Of a DNA stretch of 64,000 bases, positions 11,841 through 24,859 are shown piece after piece. The stretch lies in assembly GCF_001039355.2 (NCBI RefSeq), contig NW_019776057.1, positions 1 to 64,000 on the forward strand, in the 5' to 3' direction. Positions within the stretch are counted from its first letter, which is position 1; each line of letters opens with the position of its first letter. A program made the translations under genes and the position numbers. The notes below the pieces were generated by a model. It was not told the origin of the DNA and did no database searches. It was given only the letters and a program-made list of their open reading frames with translations. Source of the DNA: Lingula anatina. Its lineage: Eukaryota; Brachiopoda; Lingulata; Lingulida; Lingulidae.

Positions 11841-14800
11841 ATAATGCTTTAAGGTTACAGTTCGACATTTTACATCAGTTTTCTCTAGCAATTAAACCAT
11901 GATAGATAAATCTAGCAAGGTTGTTCAGAGCATCAGGATTTTTTGTTTTCATCATAGCAATACAACAATTTGAAGATGTATTGTTAGTATTCAAATTAGG
12001 AATGCAATGAGCTCTCAGTTCCTCATCACGTGGACAAACTGGTAAAAATGCTTCTCATCCTCAATTTCATACATATTTTTCTTTAAGCAATAATTACACA
12101 GCCTATGTATTTTTTGTAAATGTTCATGTCTACCAATTTCTGTTGCAAGTCTATGATTTGAAGCCCTGAATCTTGAAAATGCTACTCTGTATTTCCTCAC
12201 CAAGTCACCAAGTTAGTCCTTCCATGTTCATCTAATGTACGCAACATATTATAGCAAGCTCTGGGGTACCTCTCTGGTTCCATCCTAATCAATTTCAGCC
12301 AATACTTAATGCATCGTATGGTGTACACTGAAAATAATGGTAATCTACCAGGACCACGACATTTGATGTCCTTGCGCTCAGCCCCAATATTTTTTTACAG
12401 AAGTTATGTTGAACTATTTCTATTTGTTCACATTCTTGAAGCCCTAAATTTCAGCTACATAGCACAAAGTTGGTACAACAACATGATCAGACAAATATAG
12501 GGACTGAGTCAAAGGCGCGTCAATTTTTCTGAGTAAGTATATCAGAATATTCATAGCATTTTTTTCTTGCTGTGCTAGAGTACTCTTAGCTTTGCTCCAG
12601 GACAAAAAGCTGAAAATATCAGCCCTAAGTACTTATAATGGCTAACAATTTCTACATTTTCATTATTTAGAAATCATTTCCATGTTTATTTAAATAACCA
12701 CCTCGTCTGAATACGATGATTTTTGTTTTATCTATGTTGATCATCATGTCATATTTTTTGCAGAAGTTTCCTAGTTTTACTTTAAGCTTTTGCAAACTAC
12801 CAACCTTGTCACTTACCTCTACTGCATGGTCTGCAAAGAGCAAATGAGAGGTATTAGGTGAATCTTCATTAACGAAAATGCCTTTACAGCTTTCATCATT
12901 TCTTAACATATATACAAATTCATTTAGAAATAGAGAAAACAAATGGACTTAACATGCAGCCTTGTTTGGTGTCTATGGCACAATAAAAAAATCAGATATA
13001 CCATCTTTCATCTGTATACTTGACTTCAATTGCTTATACATAGATTTAATGATTTTGACTGTCTTTGTATTAAACTTGTTTTTCAGTAAAACATATATTA
13101 ATAATGTATGTCAACGCAATCAAAGGCTTTAGCGAAATCGATGAAAATACAATAGCTTCTTCCCCCTGTTTTGTAAGATATTTCTATATTAGGGCTTGCA
13201 ATGTGAAGCAATTATCTATTGTACTATAGCCTTTCCTAAACCCACTTAGTTCTTCACAAAACTTACTTGTATCTTCTGCCCATTTTACTAACCTTTCATT
13301 TAGAACTTTTGTAAATATTTTCCCCACAACGTTTAATAGAGAAATACCTCTGTAATTATTTGGATCATTTTTGTCACCTTTTTTTATAGATTGGGCATAT
13401 AATAGCCTCTTCCCATTTTGCCGGGAAGACCCCAGTTTGCATCACTTTGTTATATAATGAACATTAACAGGGGACTAGGATTTCACTAGCCATTAGGTCC
13501 ACCCGATTTGTTATTTTTCATTTTCCTCATGGCAGCAATTATTTCTTTATTTTTTATCTTATCTTCTAAATTATCAATTTCTTCATTTTCAAGTGTTTCC
13601 AGATTGTCAATGAGCTGTTTAGCTGCATTTTTGAACACGGGATCAACAGGGTGCTTAGCTATTTCTAATAAAGACCGAAAATATTGAAGCCAAGTGTCTT
13701 TTGATATGTTATTTCCTCCTGCTTTTGAAAAAGTATACTCTTTCATCCGATCCCAGATTTCATTTGGAGAACTAGGGTCTTTAAACAGGTCCTCCGTTGT
13801 CTTTTAATTGCATTTGAGCATGCTCACACATTTTCTTGAATTTATTTTTACTTATTTATATGCTTGGAGATTTGCATATAAATTTGTATGCAAACACATT
13901 CAATAGCTTATATTTTCTATTTTGGCTTTTTCGCAATTTTCATTCCACCAATTTGGTTGCTTTTTCAATTTCTTTTCTGCTTGCAAGACATACAGTCTGC
14001 TGCATAATATAGTATAGCACACAGAATATCAACACCTGTGTTTACGTTTACTTTTACACTATAATGGAACTTTTCTATCATAGTTTGTATAGTTGCGTCT
14101 AATAGCTTTTCTTGGAAAACCTCGTAAATTTTGATTTCCATTTATATTTAATTATTTGTTGAATGGGTTTAGTATCATGTATATTTGTAGGTCGTGAGCC
14201 TCTAAATGATGCTGCAATGTGTCGCATTCCAACACTATAAAGTCGGCTACCTGTGGGACCAGATACAATTACATAATCAATAGTGCTTTTACCTATATGA
14301 GATACAAAAGTGAACTCTCCCTGAGCATCTCGGGCATTTCTACCATTTAAAACATGTATACTAAAATTTTTGCACAAGGACAACAAAGACGTACCAAAAT
14401 AATTTTGCCCGTCATCTTTTGATTTGCGATTTATGTTAAAAGTGTCTCCGTCAAAGTTTTAACCTGGAGGCATATACATGTACTTACTGCTATCATCAAT
14501 TATAAAATCCTGTCTATTCCCTATTCTAGCGTTAAAATTTCCAGCACAGATAAGATAAGGGTGGTCATACTTCTCAGATAATTTAATCATACACTGCTCA
14601 AGATTATAAACACCATTTGGTTCAGGTAATGATTCATAAACACTAGAGTTTTCAGGAGGGATGTATGTGAAACAAAACATTACGTCTTTGCCATAACATA
14701 GTAAGTCTTCAGCACATAATATAAACAGGCTATCAATACACGGTTTTGCTATTTCTAATATATACTTTCATATTTTTTTTTAACAAAGACGCATATACCA

Positions 14801-14897
14801 CCATTTCTTCTCCCAGTCTGATTATTTCTTTCTCTGAGGTTACTGAATAATACATAGTCAGCCATAATACTGTTGCATTTTTCTATATCATCAACAC
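11841..14897 (-). mobile_element. Degraded non-LTR retrotransposon (LINE), antisense
   Basis: On the minus strand the order is an endonuclease/exonuclease/phosphatase (EEP) domain at about 14890-14100 (ADYVLF, LICAGNFNARIGN, STIDYVIVS), RT-domain pieces at about 13750-13480 (NNKSGGPNG) and 12940-12670 (LFADHAVEVSD, a mutated YADD), then a C-terminal zinc-knuckle relic at about 12200-12015. Several frameshifts and stops make it inactive. It is flanked by GAAATAACGT (11831-11840) and GAAAATAACGT (14898-14908), a target-site duplication. The paralogous segment at about 20454-20466 has a single copy of this site and no insertion. It lacks the 5' end of the endonuclease region. Confidence 0.82.
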
Positions 14898-15543
14898 GAA
14901 AATAACGTGTTGATGTATATAATCCATCAACCGGGATTTTTTAACGACTTATGACTCTAGACAAAACCATTAGTACAATTTGCAAACATGTCATGAAATC
15001 CCGAAAGGTTATGAAAAAAACGCACGATTAAAATAACACTTTTTTTATGGGATTCACTTTAGTGATAATAAAAAAACAACACATGAACCCGAGACAAAAA
15101 ATCAATAGGCCTACTCGAGGAACTAAGTTTATGAAAAACATCACATATATTTATTGATCGTAACGGCTTACCCTAGAAAGACAAAACGAGTCGAGTAGGT
15201 TGCATAAATGATGGAATGTGTGGAGCCAAAATAAATAAACACATATATTATAACTGACATTCAGGATCGAAAGCACGAAAAGCTGTTACATTAATAGGAT
15301 GAGATAAAATTTTGATAAGGTTCAATTTCATGCAGCATACAGCCATACCCTTAGAAACACCTGGCTATATTTCACTATCTATCATTTAGGCAACTAATTC
15401 TATTAGCGCGCTTTTGAACACTCAAGCACCAATTGAACTTTTCCACTTATTTGCAATCACTCCACCATCCTGGACAACAACGGAATGTTTTCTTGATTTG
15501 TCTGCCATCGGCAACTGTTGGGATAACGAGGTGTGAATTGGGC

Positions 15544-16087
15544 ATGGTGGTCCTAAGGCTGCTTTTTGTCGGAGTTACAGTTATGTTTTTGGGTAAGTTT
15601 TGCAGAAACAAAAAGCACTAGGTAAAATATATGTATTTTGGACATTATCTATCCGTGTGGTTAGATACACACAATAGACAATAGAAGTGTTACCCCCTGA
15701 ATCAGAGTAATCAAATAATAATCAAGTGATCAATAATCGAAGTAGGCAGATCTTGAGTAATTCTTATACCTGGTCTAAATTATCATTTTTTATTTTTATT
15801 TATTTATTTATTTATTTATTTTATTATTTTATTATTTTTATTTATTTTATTTTATTTATTTATTTATTTTTTTGTGAAATTTGATGTTAATAAAATGATA
15901 ACAGGAGCATATTATTCCACAGTCATATTTCTTCCCCAAAGTATTGGTTCAGTAGGGATGAGACTTCTATTGCCCAGTGTGTGTATTTGTTACTGAAGTT
16001 AAAATTGTTCTATTATGTTCTTTCAATCCGTTTTACAATGAAAATTTTGTTAATTGTTTTCATTGAAACAATCACTTTAAAGTTGAA

Positions 16088-16133
<46 letters not shown>

Positions 16134-17374
16134 TAAACTGTTGTTGTTGGTATCTTTTTCACGACAGATGCCACACAATGCAGAGGTTGCAGGCAAAACT
16201 TGGCTCTAGGCAAACACACGTACCAAAGTTCCACTTATATAAATGAATACGGTGTGTACAGTGCCAGTCTCGCTGTGGACGGTAACCATGACGACGCCAT
16301 GTCTCATGACAGTTGTACCCATACTCGTGCTGGTCAGGGCCAATGGTGGCTGGTCGACTTAGAAACCACGAAAAGTGTGGACGGTGTTATCATAACAAAC
16401 CGTGACGACGGATATTGTACGTTGGTTCTGTGTTTTATATGTGTTATCAAATTATTCAACGCGTTTCATTATCGTGCATGTGAACCGCATTTCTTGTAAC
16501 AAAGGGCGGACAGAAGCCCTTTTCTAAAGACTTTATTCATTACTGCATCTAACTACAACGTACAGTTTTAATAACTGATCTATTGTTTAATGTGCCGTTA
16601 CATATCACATCCAAGTGTGATTAAAGTGCTTTGTAAAATTTAACCATTAGCCGATTTTTAATTTCAGCTTACCGTTTGAATAATTTTGAAGTGAGAGTTG
16701 GAACCTCTTACAAGGATAGTTCATCATTCAGCCAGTACAAACTCTGCGCCAGTTATCCGGATGAAGCACCCGTGGGGAACTCGTCTCTGTCCTGTGGGTC
16801 ATCACTGAGAGGACGATATGTCTTGGTCATTAAAATTGGCAGTGACGATAATCCATTGCAGCTTTGTGAAGTGGAGGTTTATGGTGAGATTATGAGTTCT
16901 CAAAATTGTATTTACAGGCAGGCCTCAGACTACGATATATCTCATTGCGCACATGTATATATTATCATTAGTTCTTATGGGCGTAAATAGAAGTATCTAT
17001 ACCTCTTATATATTCAATGTTTAATTCAATGTTGAAATAACCGGTTAATCAGGTACTGGCATATCTTTGTTATACGTTTTTAAAGTCTCATTTTTAATCA
17101 ATGTTTTCGTATAGGTTTTACAAGTTCAACCACGTTCCAGAGGGTAGCAGCAGGTGCTCGCGCGCCCATTTTGCCCATAACCACGCTAAATGTCCCCGGT
17201 ATCATTGAATGCAGCATCTCCTGTATGAAACACTGGAAGTGTGCGGCTATAAACATTTTCTGTGCTGGAAATGACCAGTGTGTCTGTGAACTTCTGCCCA
17301 GCACTGCCCAATCCGGCGACTTGCAGGCAAGCACTGGATACAGATATTATGAAAACTGCTTGGGTACAGTGTAA
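15544..17374 (+). CDS. Secreted lectin: fucolectin (F-type, F5/8-like) domain plus PAN/Apple domain
   Basis: Four exons (15544-15592, 16168-16416, 16668-16883, 17115-17374), all introns phase 1, joined to 257 aa. Residues 1-17 are a signal peptide (MVVLRLLFVGVTVMFLG). The fucolectin-like domain follows: NLALGKHTYQSSTY, then SLAVDGN, GQWWLVDLE and RLNNFEVRVG, ending at about residue 170 in LCEVEVYG; these are family hallmarks. Exon 4 encodes a PAN/Apple module with RVAAGARAP, CSISCMKHWKCAAINIF, CVCELL and GYRYYENC. Such proteins typically bind fucosylated glycans in innate immunity; that role is known for the family and inferred here. It is an unrelated gene sitting between VWD copies A and B, with a broken duplicate downstream. 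In-frame sequence upstream of the ATG exists but does not look coding. Confidence 0.85.
15785..15872. repeat. ATTT-rich low-complexity tract (lectin intron 1)
   Basis: Repeated TTTA/ATTT units, slightly interrupted. Confidence 0.9.
16089..16132. repeat. (AAT)n microsatellite, lectin intron 1
   Basis: About 14 AAT units shortly before exon 2. The duplicate locus has the same repeat at about 21410-21456. Confidence 0.95.
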
Positions 17375-18219
17375 GACGAGACAGTCTAATTAGTGTGGAT
17401 ATATCACGTACAAACATATCCCAGCGAAGTATTCATGGTTTCGTTATACATGCCTTTTAAGGTTTTTCTACCATTGTGAATCAATGAAATGATATTGTTG
17501 TGCATTTTTAAAATTAAATATATAAGATATGATGATATGCTCTGCGGTTGGAACAACTCAACATTCGCATTGTATTAGAAATGGACAAGTACTGATCACT
17601 CACATTGCTGACCTAAACTAGTGTGAAGTCGACATGATCGCAAGACGGATGATTAAATCAAACCACTGGGTTTCTGTTGTTCATAAGCCTTTATCTGACC
17701 CAGCACTGAATCAGTTCTACTTGGTACATACGGATTTCTGATGAGTACATTCGTTTCATAAATAGATGTGCTGTCAACAAATTTTAGACAGCTAATACGT
17801 TTTGGATGTTTTTTAAATGTTATACAATAGATGCGATTTCCATTATGGGGACAATTTAAGTGTTAAAGCGCATTGGTAATTTGCGGTTTACTGATGCCAT
17901 AATTCATTTTATTGCTACCAGTACTTCTCTTATACTTACTTTATTCATTGTATCCTAGCATCTACATGTGTAGATGGAAATTTACAATAGGAATGCACTT
18001 GTAAGAAAAATACAAAACATAAGTGGCAGAGTCCAAGTGGCTTTACCTACTCAACAGCCAGTACACTTGTTGGTAATAGGGGCAGCACAGCCCCTTTTTT
18101 GAAAGGCTAACCATAAATATTTGGCAAGAGCAATCATCTGTTCATTCTTCTTACCAGTCATTAGTGTTATAAATTTATCCATTCTGGTAAGATGCTCAAA
18201 GTTAATACAGACTTGACAT
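17375..18219. other. Spacer after the lectin gene
   Basis: I see no gene, RNA or clear element here. Confidence 0.5.
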
Positions 18220-19012
18220 TTTATATGGAATGTTTCAGTTTTGAAGGCATGCCTAGGTAAAAATGCGTTCTTTTTTCAAAAACCTCCGATCTCATATATA
18301 TTAACAGCGTCAGTATTTGGAGTAGATACCACATTGGTGCCAAAACACCAATGGTAGTCATCAACGAAAACCTGAACCAAATCAAATAAAGGAATAATCT
18401 GGGAACCACTTGACTATCATTTGATAGGGGGCAACTTAGAAACATTTTGAGGTTGCACGGTGAGATTGCCGGTTCACCCAGAGTACTTTTAACAGTAGAT
18501 TACTTACAGAACCAAGGGAATGAGCAGCTACCTTGGTCATCAAAATCGCCATATTTGAACCACATAGACAATATGTGAGTAGGCCATTACTCGCCGAATC
18601 AATGGTCTACATGCCCTACAACAAAACTGGACCAAATTGGACAGATTTTGACCGGTGCCTGGATTGTTATTCTAGATTGAACTTTAAAAACCTATCCCAA
18701 GGAATGCCTTGCCAATTGAGAGTGCTGGTAGCAGCCAGAAGAGGCCAGGAGTAAGAGCGTCCATTACTGTGACTAGACACTGACATCAGGGTCCTTTGTG
18801 AAGCGTGTAACTCTTTTACAGACAATAATTTGGAAAATATGGAGATCCAAAATATCTCTTTTAATAGCTGTCGTATGACGTAGAATAGGCAATGTGTTTT
18901 TGTTTGCTTCTCTGGCAAATTCCATTAATGAACTGATGTCACAAAGACATAAAAGAGATAATTAAAAGTTATTAAAACACGGTTTTAATCCTTATTTCCA
19001 TTTATCAGTCAG
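18220..19012 (+). pseudogene. Decayed Tc1-like transposase (C-terminal half)
   Basis: Across frameshifts and stops the + strand carries Tc1-family hallmarks in order: IGAKTPMVVINENLNQI at about 18330, YLQNQGNEQLPWSSKSP then YLNHIDNM at about 18500-18575 (family PWPxxSPDLNPIEH), and LRVLVAARRGQE at about 18718-18754 (family ARGGHTRY). About 250 bp of 3' sequence follows, ending near CAGTCAG at 19012. The same sequence, reversed, lies in intron 2 of VWD copy D (52262-52860). Inactive. Confidence 0.68.
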
Positions 19013-19870
19013 AAAAAAACTGATGAAAAATGATTTGGAAAAAATATTCCATATTAAATGTCAAGTTTGTATATTGTTTTTTTGTACACTGAATAAAGAT
19101 CATATCGGAGATCTGTATAAAGAAGGCACAACACAAGGAAATGGATTTCATCTTCTTTTTCCCCAGAATTACACTTTTTGCAAATTCTGACTGCTTTTTT
19201 TTCATATCTACCTGTTTCAATACCTAGGTTGTGCGCACTTATGCGGAATCTAGTTAAAATGGTGCATTTATCTCTATCTTTAATTGTATCTAAGTATCTT
19301 TCCTTCATATATTTGTTCTTGTATTGACAATAAACTTGCAATTTGGACTTGGTGTTGGTTATGTCTCTCTGCCATTCTTGTGTTATTCTGTCCCTGATTC
19401 TTTCCCTAAACCGTTGGATAAAGTTTTTTATCATATGTTTGGTCTAGCCACACATTACCAAAGCCGTTCTTAAAAGTATTTGTCTCACACCTTCACACCA
19501 TGACATGTTTTCCTGCTTTATCTCCGTAAGATTGGATTTTTTTTAAAGATAGTATGGTTCTATTTCAGCCAGGTAGGATTGTTTCAATAAACTATTATCT
19601 TCCAGGTTTAATATTTTTTGCGAAGATTTTATAACTTGTGTTTGGATTTTAAAGGATACTGGTAGGCTACCGAATTCTCCTCTGACGGCTTGGTTTGTAC
19701 TTTTAGAATGTACGCCTAGAAGTTCTTTGCAAAAGCGTAGGTGGATTTTTTTTCTACTGGAGATCTGTCGGTGATTTTTGAAAGGCCCCAAACTTCAGCA
19801 GCATAAGTAGCGACTGGCATGATCAGAGTATCGAATAGTTTTTCATTTAGTAAGGACGACATTCTACTAC
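19013..19870 (-). pseudogene. 3' fragment of a LINE reverse-transcriptase ORF, antisense
   Basis: Minus-strand frames give KLFDTLIMPVATYAAEVW (near 19850), then FCKELLGVHSKSTNQAVRGE, then a C-terminal stretch with FRISAHNLGIETGRY and a CCHC-like knuckle (ICKKCNSGEKEDEIHFLVLC). The order matches the part of the RT ORF at 33797-36226 that follows its YADD motif. There are frameshifts between the pieces. It directly abuts the Tc1-like relic at 19012. Confidence 0.72.
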
Positions 19871-21113
19871 ATTCTACTACTTTCATGAGTATAAGAGGTT
19901 ACTGAAATTGGCATGGGCATGGCGCTTATACATGTACATTTCGAGATTTTAAGGACATTATCGATGGATGGGGTCATTTATATTTCTTCCCTGTACATTT
20001 CCAAGGGAATCTCAATCTATTTCGAACCGCAGGTCCCAAATATCAATTAATTTAGAAATCTCAAAATTCAAGTATGTGTGTGGTAGCACACACATAAACC
20101 TAATATAAATTTAAGAAGAAGAAAGGGTTAAATCAACCAGGGTGATGGAAAAATCAGTAGGGGTAGGAGATGGGTTGAGTTGGGTGACCTTAATGTTATT
20201 TTTGTTAGTTTATTTTGGTTAATGAGCAGTAAACTGTCATCTACAACGGAAACATTTTGAAAATTTTAGATGTGGCAACAAAGACACAAGAAAAAAGAGG
20301 ACTTTGGTATTTAAAGACTACAAACATAGCGACATAGTATTTAAAGACGGGTTACAAACATAGCGACATTAAGGTGATATATAGACAACCACCTTCTATA
20401 TAGTTAGTACAGGTATTTATTAAGGAATAGAACATGTACATATGTAGTCTCCTATGAAAATAAGGTGTTGATATATATAATCCCTCAGCCGAGATTTTTG
20501 AATGACTTATGACTTGAGACAAAATCAACAGTAAAATTTGCAAACGTGTCATGAAAACCTAAAAGACTGTGAGAAAGAAAGCGCGATTAAAATGCCACTC
20601 CTTTTTGGGATTAACTTTATTGATATTAAAAAAACAACACATGAACCCAAGACCAAAAATCGATACTCGAGGAACTAAGTTTATAAACAACATCACGCAT
20701 ATTTATTGATCGTGATGGCTCACCTTAGAGAGAGAGGACAAACTGGGTCGGAAATGTGTGGAGTCAAAAATACATAAACACATATACATGTATTATAACT
20801 GACATTCAGCATCGAATAGATGAAAAGCTTTTACAATAAAATAATAATATGAAAGGTTGACAAGGTTCATTTTGCAGCATACAGCCATATACTTAAAAAA
20901 ACCCGGTTATATTTCACTATCCATCAATTAGGCAACTAATGAATGACATTAGCGCGCTTTTGAACATTCAAGCATCAAGTGAACTTCTCCTTCTTTGCAA
21001 TCACTCCACATTTATCAGATCACCATCAGAGACAACAACGGAATGTTTTCTTGATCTGTCTGCCATCGGCAAATGCTGGGATAACGAAATGTGTGACTAT
21101 ATATATATATGGC

Positions 21114-21408
21114 ATGGTGGTCCTAAGGCTGCTTTTTGTTGGAGTAACTGTGATATTTTTGGGTAAGTTTAGCAGGAAAAGCACATAGCGAAAAGTAGTG
21201 TTTGATTATTGATTTTTCACAGAGCTGAAAGATATGTATTTGGGCAATAATATGGTATGTAACATCGAACAATATCGTAAAATTATTCATCCTTTTGGTT
21301 AGATGGTTGTTTCTAATTTTCAAAACTGTTGTATAAATGCCCAATCAATCCGATTAAGGATGAAAAGTATATTCAACATTTATTGCTATATTTAGTTTAT
21401 ACTTGCAC

Positions 21409-21456
<48 letters not shown>

Positions 21457-21660
21457 TGATAATTAATGTTTTTGTTATCTCTCCCAGGCAGATGGGACAC
21501 TATGCAGAGGCTGCACGCAGAATTTGGCCAAAGTTCCACCCAGCAAATTTGGTACCCTGCCAGTCCTGCTGTGGATGGTAACTTTGACGACTCCATGCTC
21601 CATGGGAGTTGTACCCCTACTGGTTTTGGTCAGGGTCAATGGTGGCTGGTGGAACTACGG
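21114..21660 (+). pseudogene. Truncated fucolectin paralog
   Basis: Exon 1 (21114-21162) encodes the same signal peptide as the intact gene and keeps its GTAAGT donor. Exon 2 starts at about 21491 with the conserved CRGCTQNLA, but a deletion of about 19 bp relative to the intact gene, near 21520, shifts the frame. The remaining lectin sequence (SPAVDGNFDDSM, GQGQWWLVELR) is in another frame. Similarity stops at about 21660, where an AT-rich tract replaces the donor. Exons 3 and 4 are absent. Confidence 0.78.
21410..21456. repeat. (AAT)n microsatellite in the lectin pseudogene
   Basis: About 15 AAT units, at the same relative position as in the intact gene. Confidence 0.95.
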
Positions 21661-22378
21661 TATATATATATATTCGACATAGAGTCAGTTATAGATTTCC
21701 TTAGTGGCCGAGTTCACATCCCAATTAGGACCTGTCCCAGATCAAATACTAATTGCGTCTTTGCATTGTTAAGAGCATAATGGGCAGTTTAGAACACTAA
21801 TAAAGTGGATTCATTTAGATACAATTTTTAAAAACTAGTAAGGTCTTTTAAAAATATAACTTCAGTGAGTTTTTTTCAAAAAAGCTCAACAAAATATTGA
21901 TGAGCAAACCTGCCACACACACGAATAAATGAATCACACTGCCACACTCACGAATGTCTGAATAACACTGCCTCACACACACAAGGCAGTGGCTCAGCAA
22001 AACATAAAACTGTTCAGTTATGTTTATGTAGTGTATCAGATGTGCCTGGCTTGCATATCTGTAGCAACATTGACTCTTTTTACACACTCGAACTTTCAAA
22101 TCGATACTGTACAAGTAGATACAGATTTAAAATGTTAATCCTAAAATCAATCATTCCATTGTCCTTTATTCGATAAGTGAAGGCAAAAATAAAGGATTTT
22201 TTGAGAGAGATATAGAAAGATCAACTGAAAATTCAGTAATTTAAAATGTAAAGAGTTTTAAAAATTCAAATTATAAATGTGGTGTCATAAAAATTAAAAT
22301 CAAAAGAAAATTTGCCTGAAAATGATGCAAGTGAAATGGACTTGATCCTCAAAGAAACATTTATTTTGTCTTTTTAAA
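21661..22378. other. AT-rich spacer, no gene seen
   Basis: Contains short imperfect repeats (cacactgcca.., near 21905-21985). No coding or RNA feature was recognised. Confidence 0.4.
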
Positions 22379-22838
22379 CTAAACTTGGGCTAGTGCCTTA
22401 TAAAACTGTTTACTCGACAAGCCAATACAGTCCTTACCCTGTGACCAATTTTTTATTCCTTGGAAAGTTCGTTTGATTGACGTGAAATAGCTCGCTTTTA
22501 AGTATTGACCCTGATAGTCTGCCCTCTGGCTGAATTTTCTTTTTTTTTTTTTTTTCATGCCTACTGCACGTGCATTCAAGTGAGTATGGAGAAGTATTAC
22601 GTGGCCTTTTCTCTTTTTCACTATGTTGATAATCGAAAAATGTCCACGGGAATGACCGAATGATTACCGAATGATGTTAACGCCGTTTCAGCGCATTGAT
22701 AGTCGCTTTTGCAATAACTGATACCCTGACGCTGCTAGGTCGATTTTTATCCTTGCATTTGGGGAAATAAGTAGTGTTTCGATTTTGCTAATTGAGTTAA
22801 CAAAATCAATCAGATTCAAAACACTAACGACATCACAC

Positions 22839-23312
22839 CCCAGCAGGCATAGTCGCGTTGGATCAACGTTGAAAACAGGTTGATATGTTGAATTGCCGTT
22901 GATCTACCTAAATTCAACGTAAAATCAACGTTGATCCAGCCACGTCAAAACACCGTCATAATGTGACGTTGACTCAACGTTGTATTTTGGTCATTAACAC
23001 AACCTTGCAGTTATGGATTGTAATTTAAAATATTAATTATTGAAAACGCGATACTTTGTTTATCAATACTAAAACTAAATTGATCAAAATAATAACAAAA
23101 GGGTTTTAAAGTAAAAGTGACAGTTGTTTTGTGTCTTTAGTGAACTAATGAATTTCCTTAACTTGTTATTCAGAAATACATTCCAATAAACTGAAGTTGA
23201 GCTAACACTAGGATGAATAAGTTGCTGTAAATGTGATGGAGTGAAGTCAATAAAGTTGACAGTTCTTGTTAACCTGTAATAGATAGACAGGTTGAGGTGA
23301 CTGTGACTTTGT

Positions 23313-23374
<62 letters not shown>

Positions 23375-23565
23375 TCTAAACCTTGGAAATTTTAACGTTG
23401 TAATTTCCCGCTGGGTGGGGTTGATATAACATTGGTTTCTGACTTTGATACAACGTTGGTATCTGAGTTTGACACAACTTTCAAATCCAATGTTTATCCA
23501 GTGGCTTCTCAACGTTATTGTGCAACGTTGTTTCAACGTTAAAACAACATAATTTGCCCGCTGGG
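22839..23565. mobile_element. Inverted-repeat DNA element (727 bp), copy 1
   Basis: It begins CCCAGCAGGCATAG and ends in the complement of CCCAGCGGGCAAAT. The subterminal regions are full of CAACGTT/AACGTTG motifs. The flanks are AC (22837-22838) and AC (23566-23567). The matching site in unit E (about 56555-56570) is uninterrupted, so this is an insertion with a 2-bp duplication. It has no ORF of note and contains an (AT)n run at 23313-23371. Confidence 0.8.
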
Positions 23566-23849
23566 ACGATGTGTAAAGCCTTCGTGATTAGGCCTATATG
23601 ACTTAAAATGCTTTCTTTCTAGTATCTACTGATAAATAAATTTCTTGAAGCGTACACCGGTATGAAGATGCCTGATGATGGAAAGGGTAGGTCTAGCTAC
23701 TGTCACCACGCATTAAGCACTGGATAATGTAGCGTTTACGTGGAACGATTTTCTACTTTATTGGGCAGCGTAACGATTGGATAAGATTGCTTTGGTGCCG
23801 AATTGCTAGTTTACACACGTGTGAGTGTGCCGGCCCCCCTCCCACCACG

Positions 23850-23894
<45 letters not shown>

Positions 23895-24801
23895 GATTAT
23901 TCCTATATAAGCTTCTCCTTGTTGTTCAGCTGATGCGGTTAATAACCAACTTCTAAGGCAACCCGCACTCTGGAAGAACAGGTCGTAATGAATGAGATTT
24001 TAAAGAAACAGTTTGCCTTTCCGTTGGCGTATCAATAAATGCACTAAGGGGCCATTCATTATTCTATACTAGTATGCAGGATAATTATTTTCTTAGTTGA
24101 TTTCACTCTTTGCCTAATTATAAGTGTCTTTTAAAAGAAGAGTAATTTGACTACTGACTACTGTAGTGATATCTGATTAAACTAACTTACACCACGCTAA
24201 TGCCTTTCTCTATTGAGCCAGCTGATTTATACACAACGAATGGTCCCTTTTGTCTATCAATATGGTAGAGATGTACATGTACATGTACCATTGCATATGC
24301 TTATAGCACGGACAACATCTAAATCTTTGAAGCGTATTTAATAACGATACTGTTAAAGGTTTGGAGGATTCACTGAACGCCTGTTGTAAACTGTAAGTAA
24401 TGTAATAATACGGCCAATAAATTTTAAAAATGATCTCACGCAAACTCATGGTATGTTGCCCTTGTTTGAGATTTTTTATTAACGTCACGTATATGTCAGC
24501 CCAATGTGCAGCTGCTTCACTGAATTTGGTTGTGCTGCGCAGAGCTTATCATAAGCTACTATTATATTCTACTATTATACGACGTGTACAAACACAGATA
24601 TCTACTGCTGCTTAGTTTTAGTATAAATGACTGATCTCGCACAAATCTTTAAAGTGAAATTATGTTGAATACGCGTTTAATTAAAGCGAGAAATGTTCAA
24701 CATTGTTGTGGAGATGTCAACAGAATATATAGTGCTGAAGATGGTTTGTTTTTACACTGTTTATTTATTTATTTATTTATTTTTTCATTTATTTATTTAT
24801 T

Positions 24802-24859
<58 letters not shown>

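Larger units (their letters stand above)
11440..16380 (+). repeat. Segmental duplication, left copy (lectin-bearing, split by a LINE)
   Basis: Sequence at 11440-11840 plus 14898 to about 16380 matches 20097-21660 in the same orientation. This includes the lectin promoter region, exon 1, the ATT microsatellite and exon 2. The intervening 11841-14897 is a later retrotransposon insertion absent from the right copy. Confidence 0.75.
20097..21660 (+). repeat. Segmental duplication, right copy (lectin pseudogene)
   Basis: Matches 11440-11840 plus 14898 to about 16380 without the LINE. It holds the pre-integration site of that LINE at about 20454-20466. Confidence 0.75.

Noticed and set aside
17098-17334. 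Minus-strand frame over lectin exon 4
   Set aside because: Antisense shadow of the PAN-domain exon.
18667-18918. Minus-strand open frame
   Set aside because: Overlaps the Tc1-like relic read on the + strand and shows no domain of its own.
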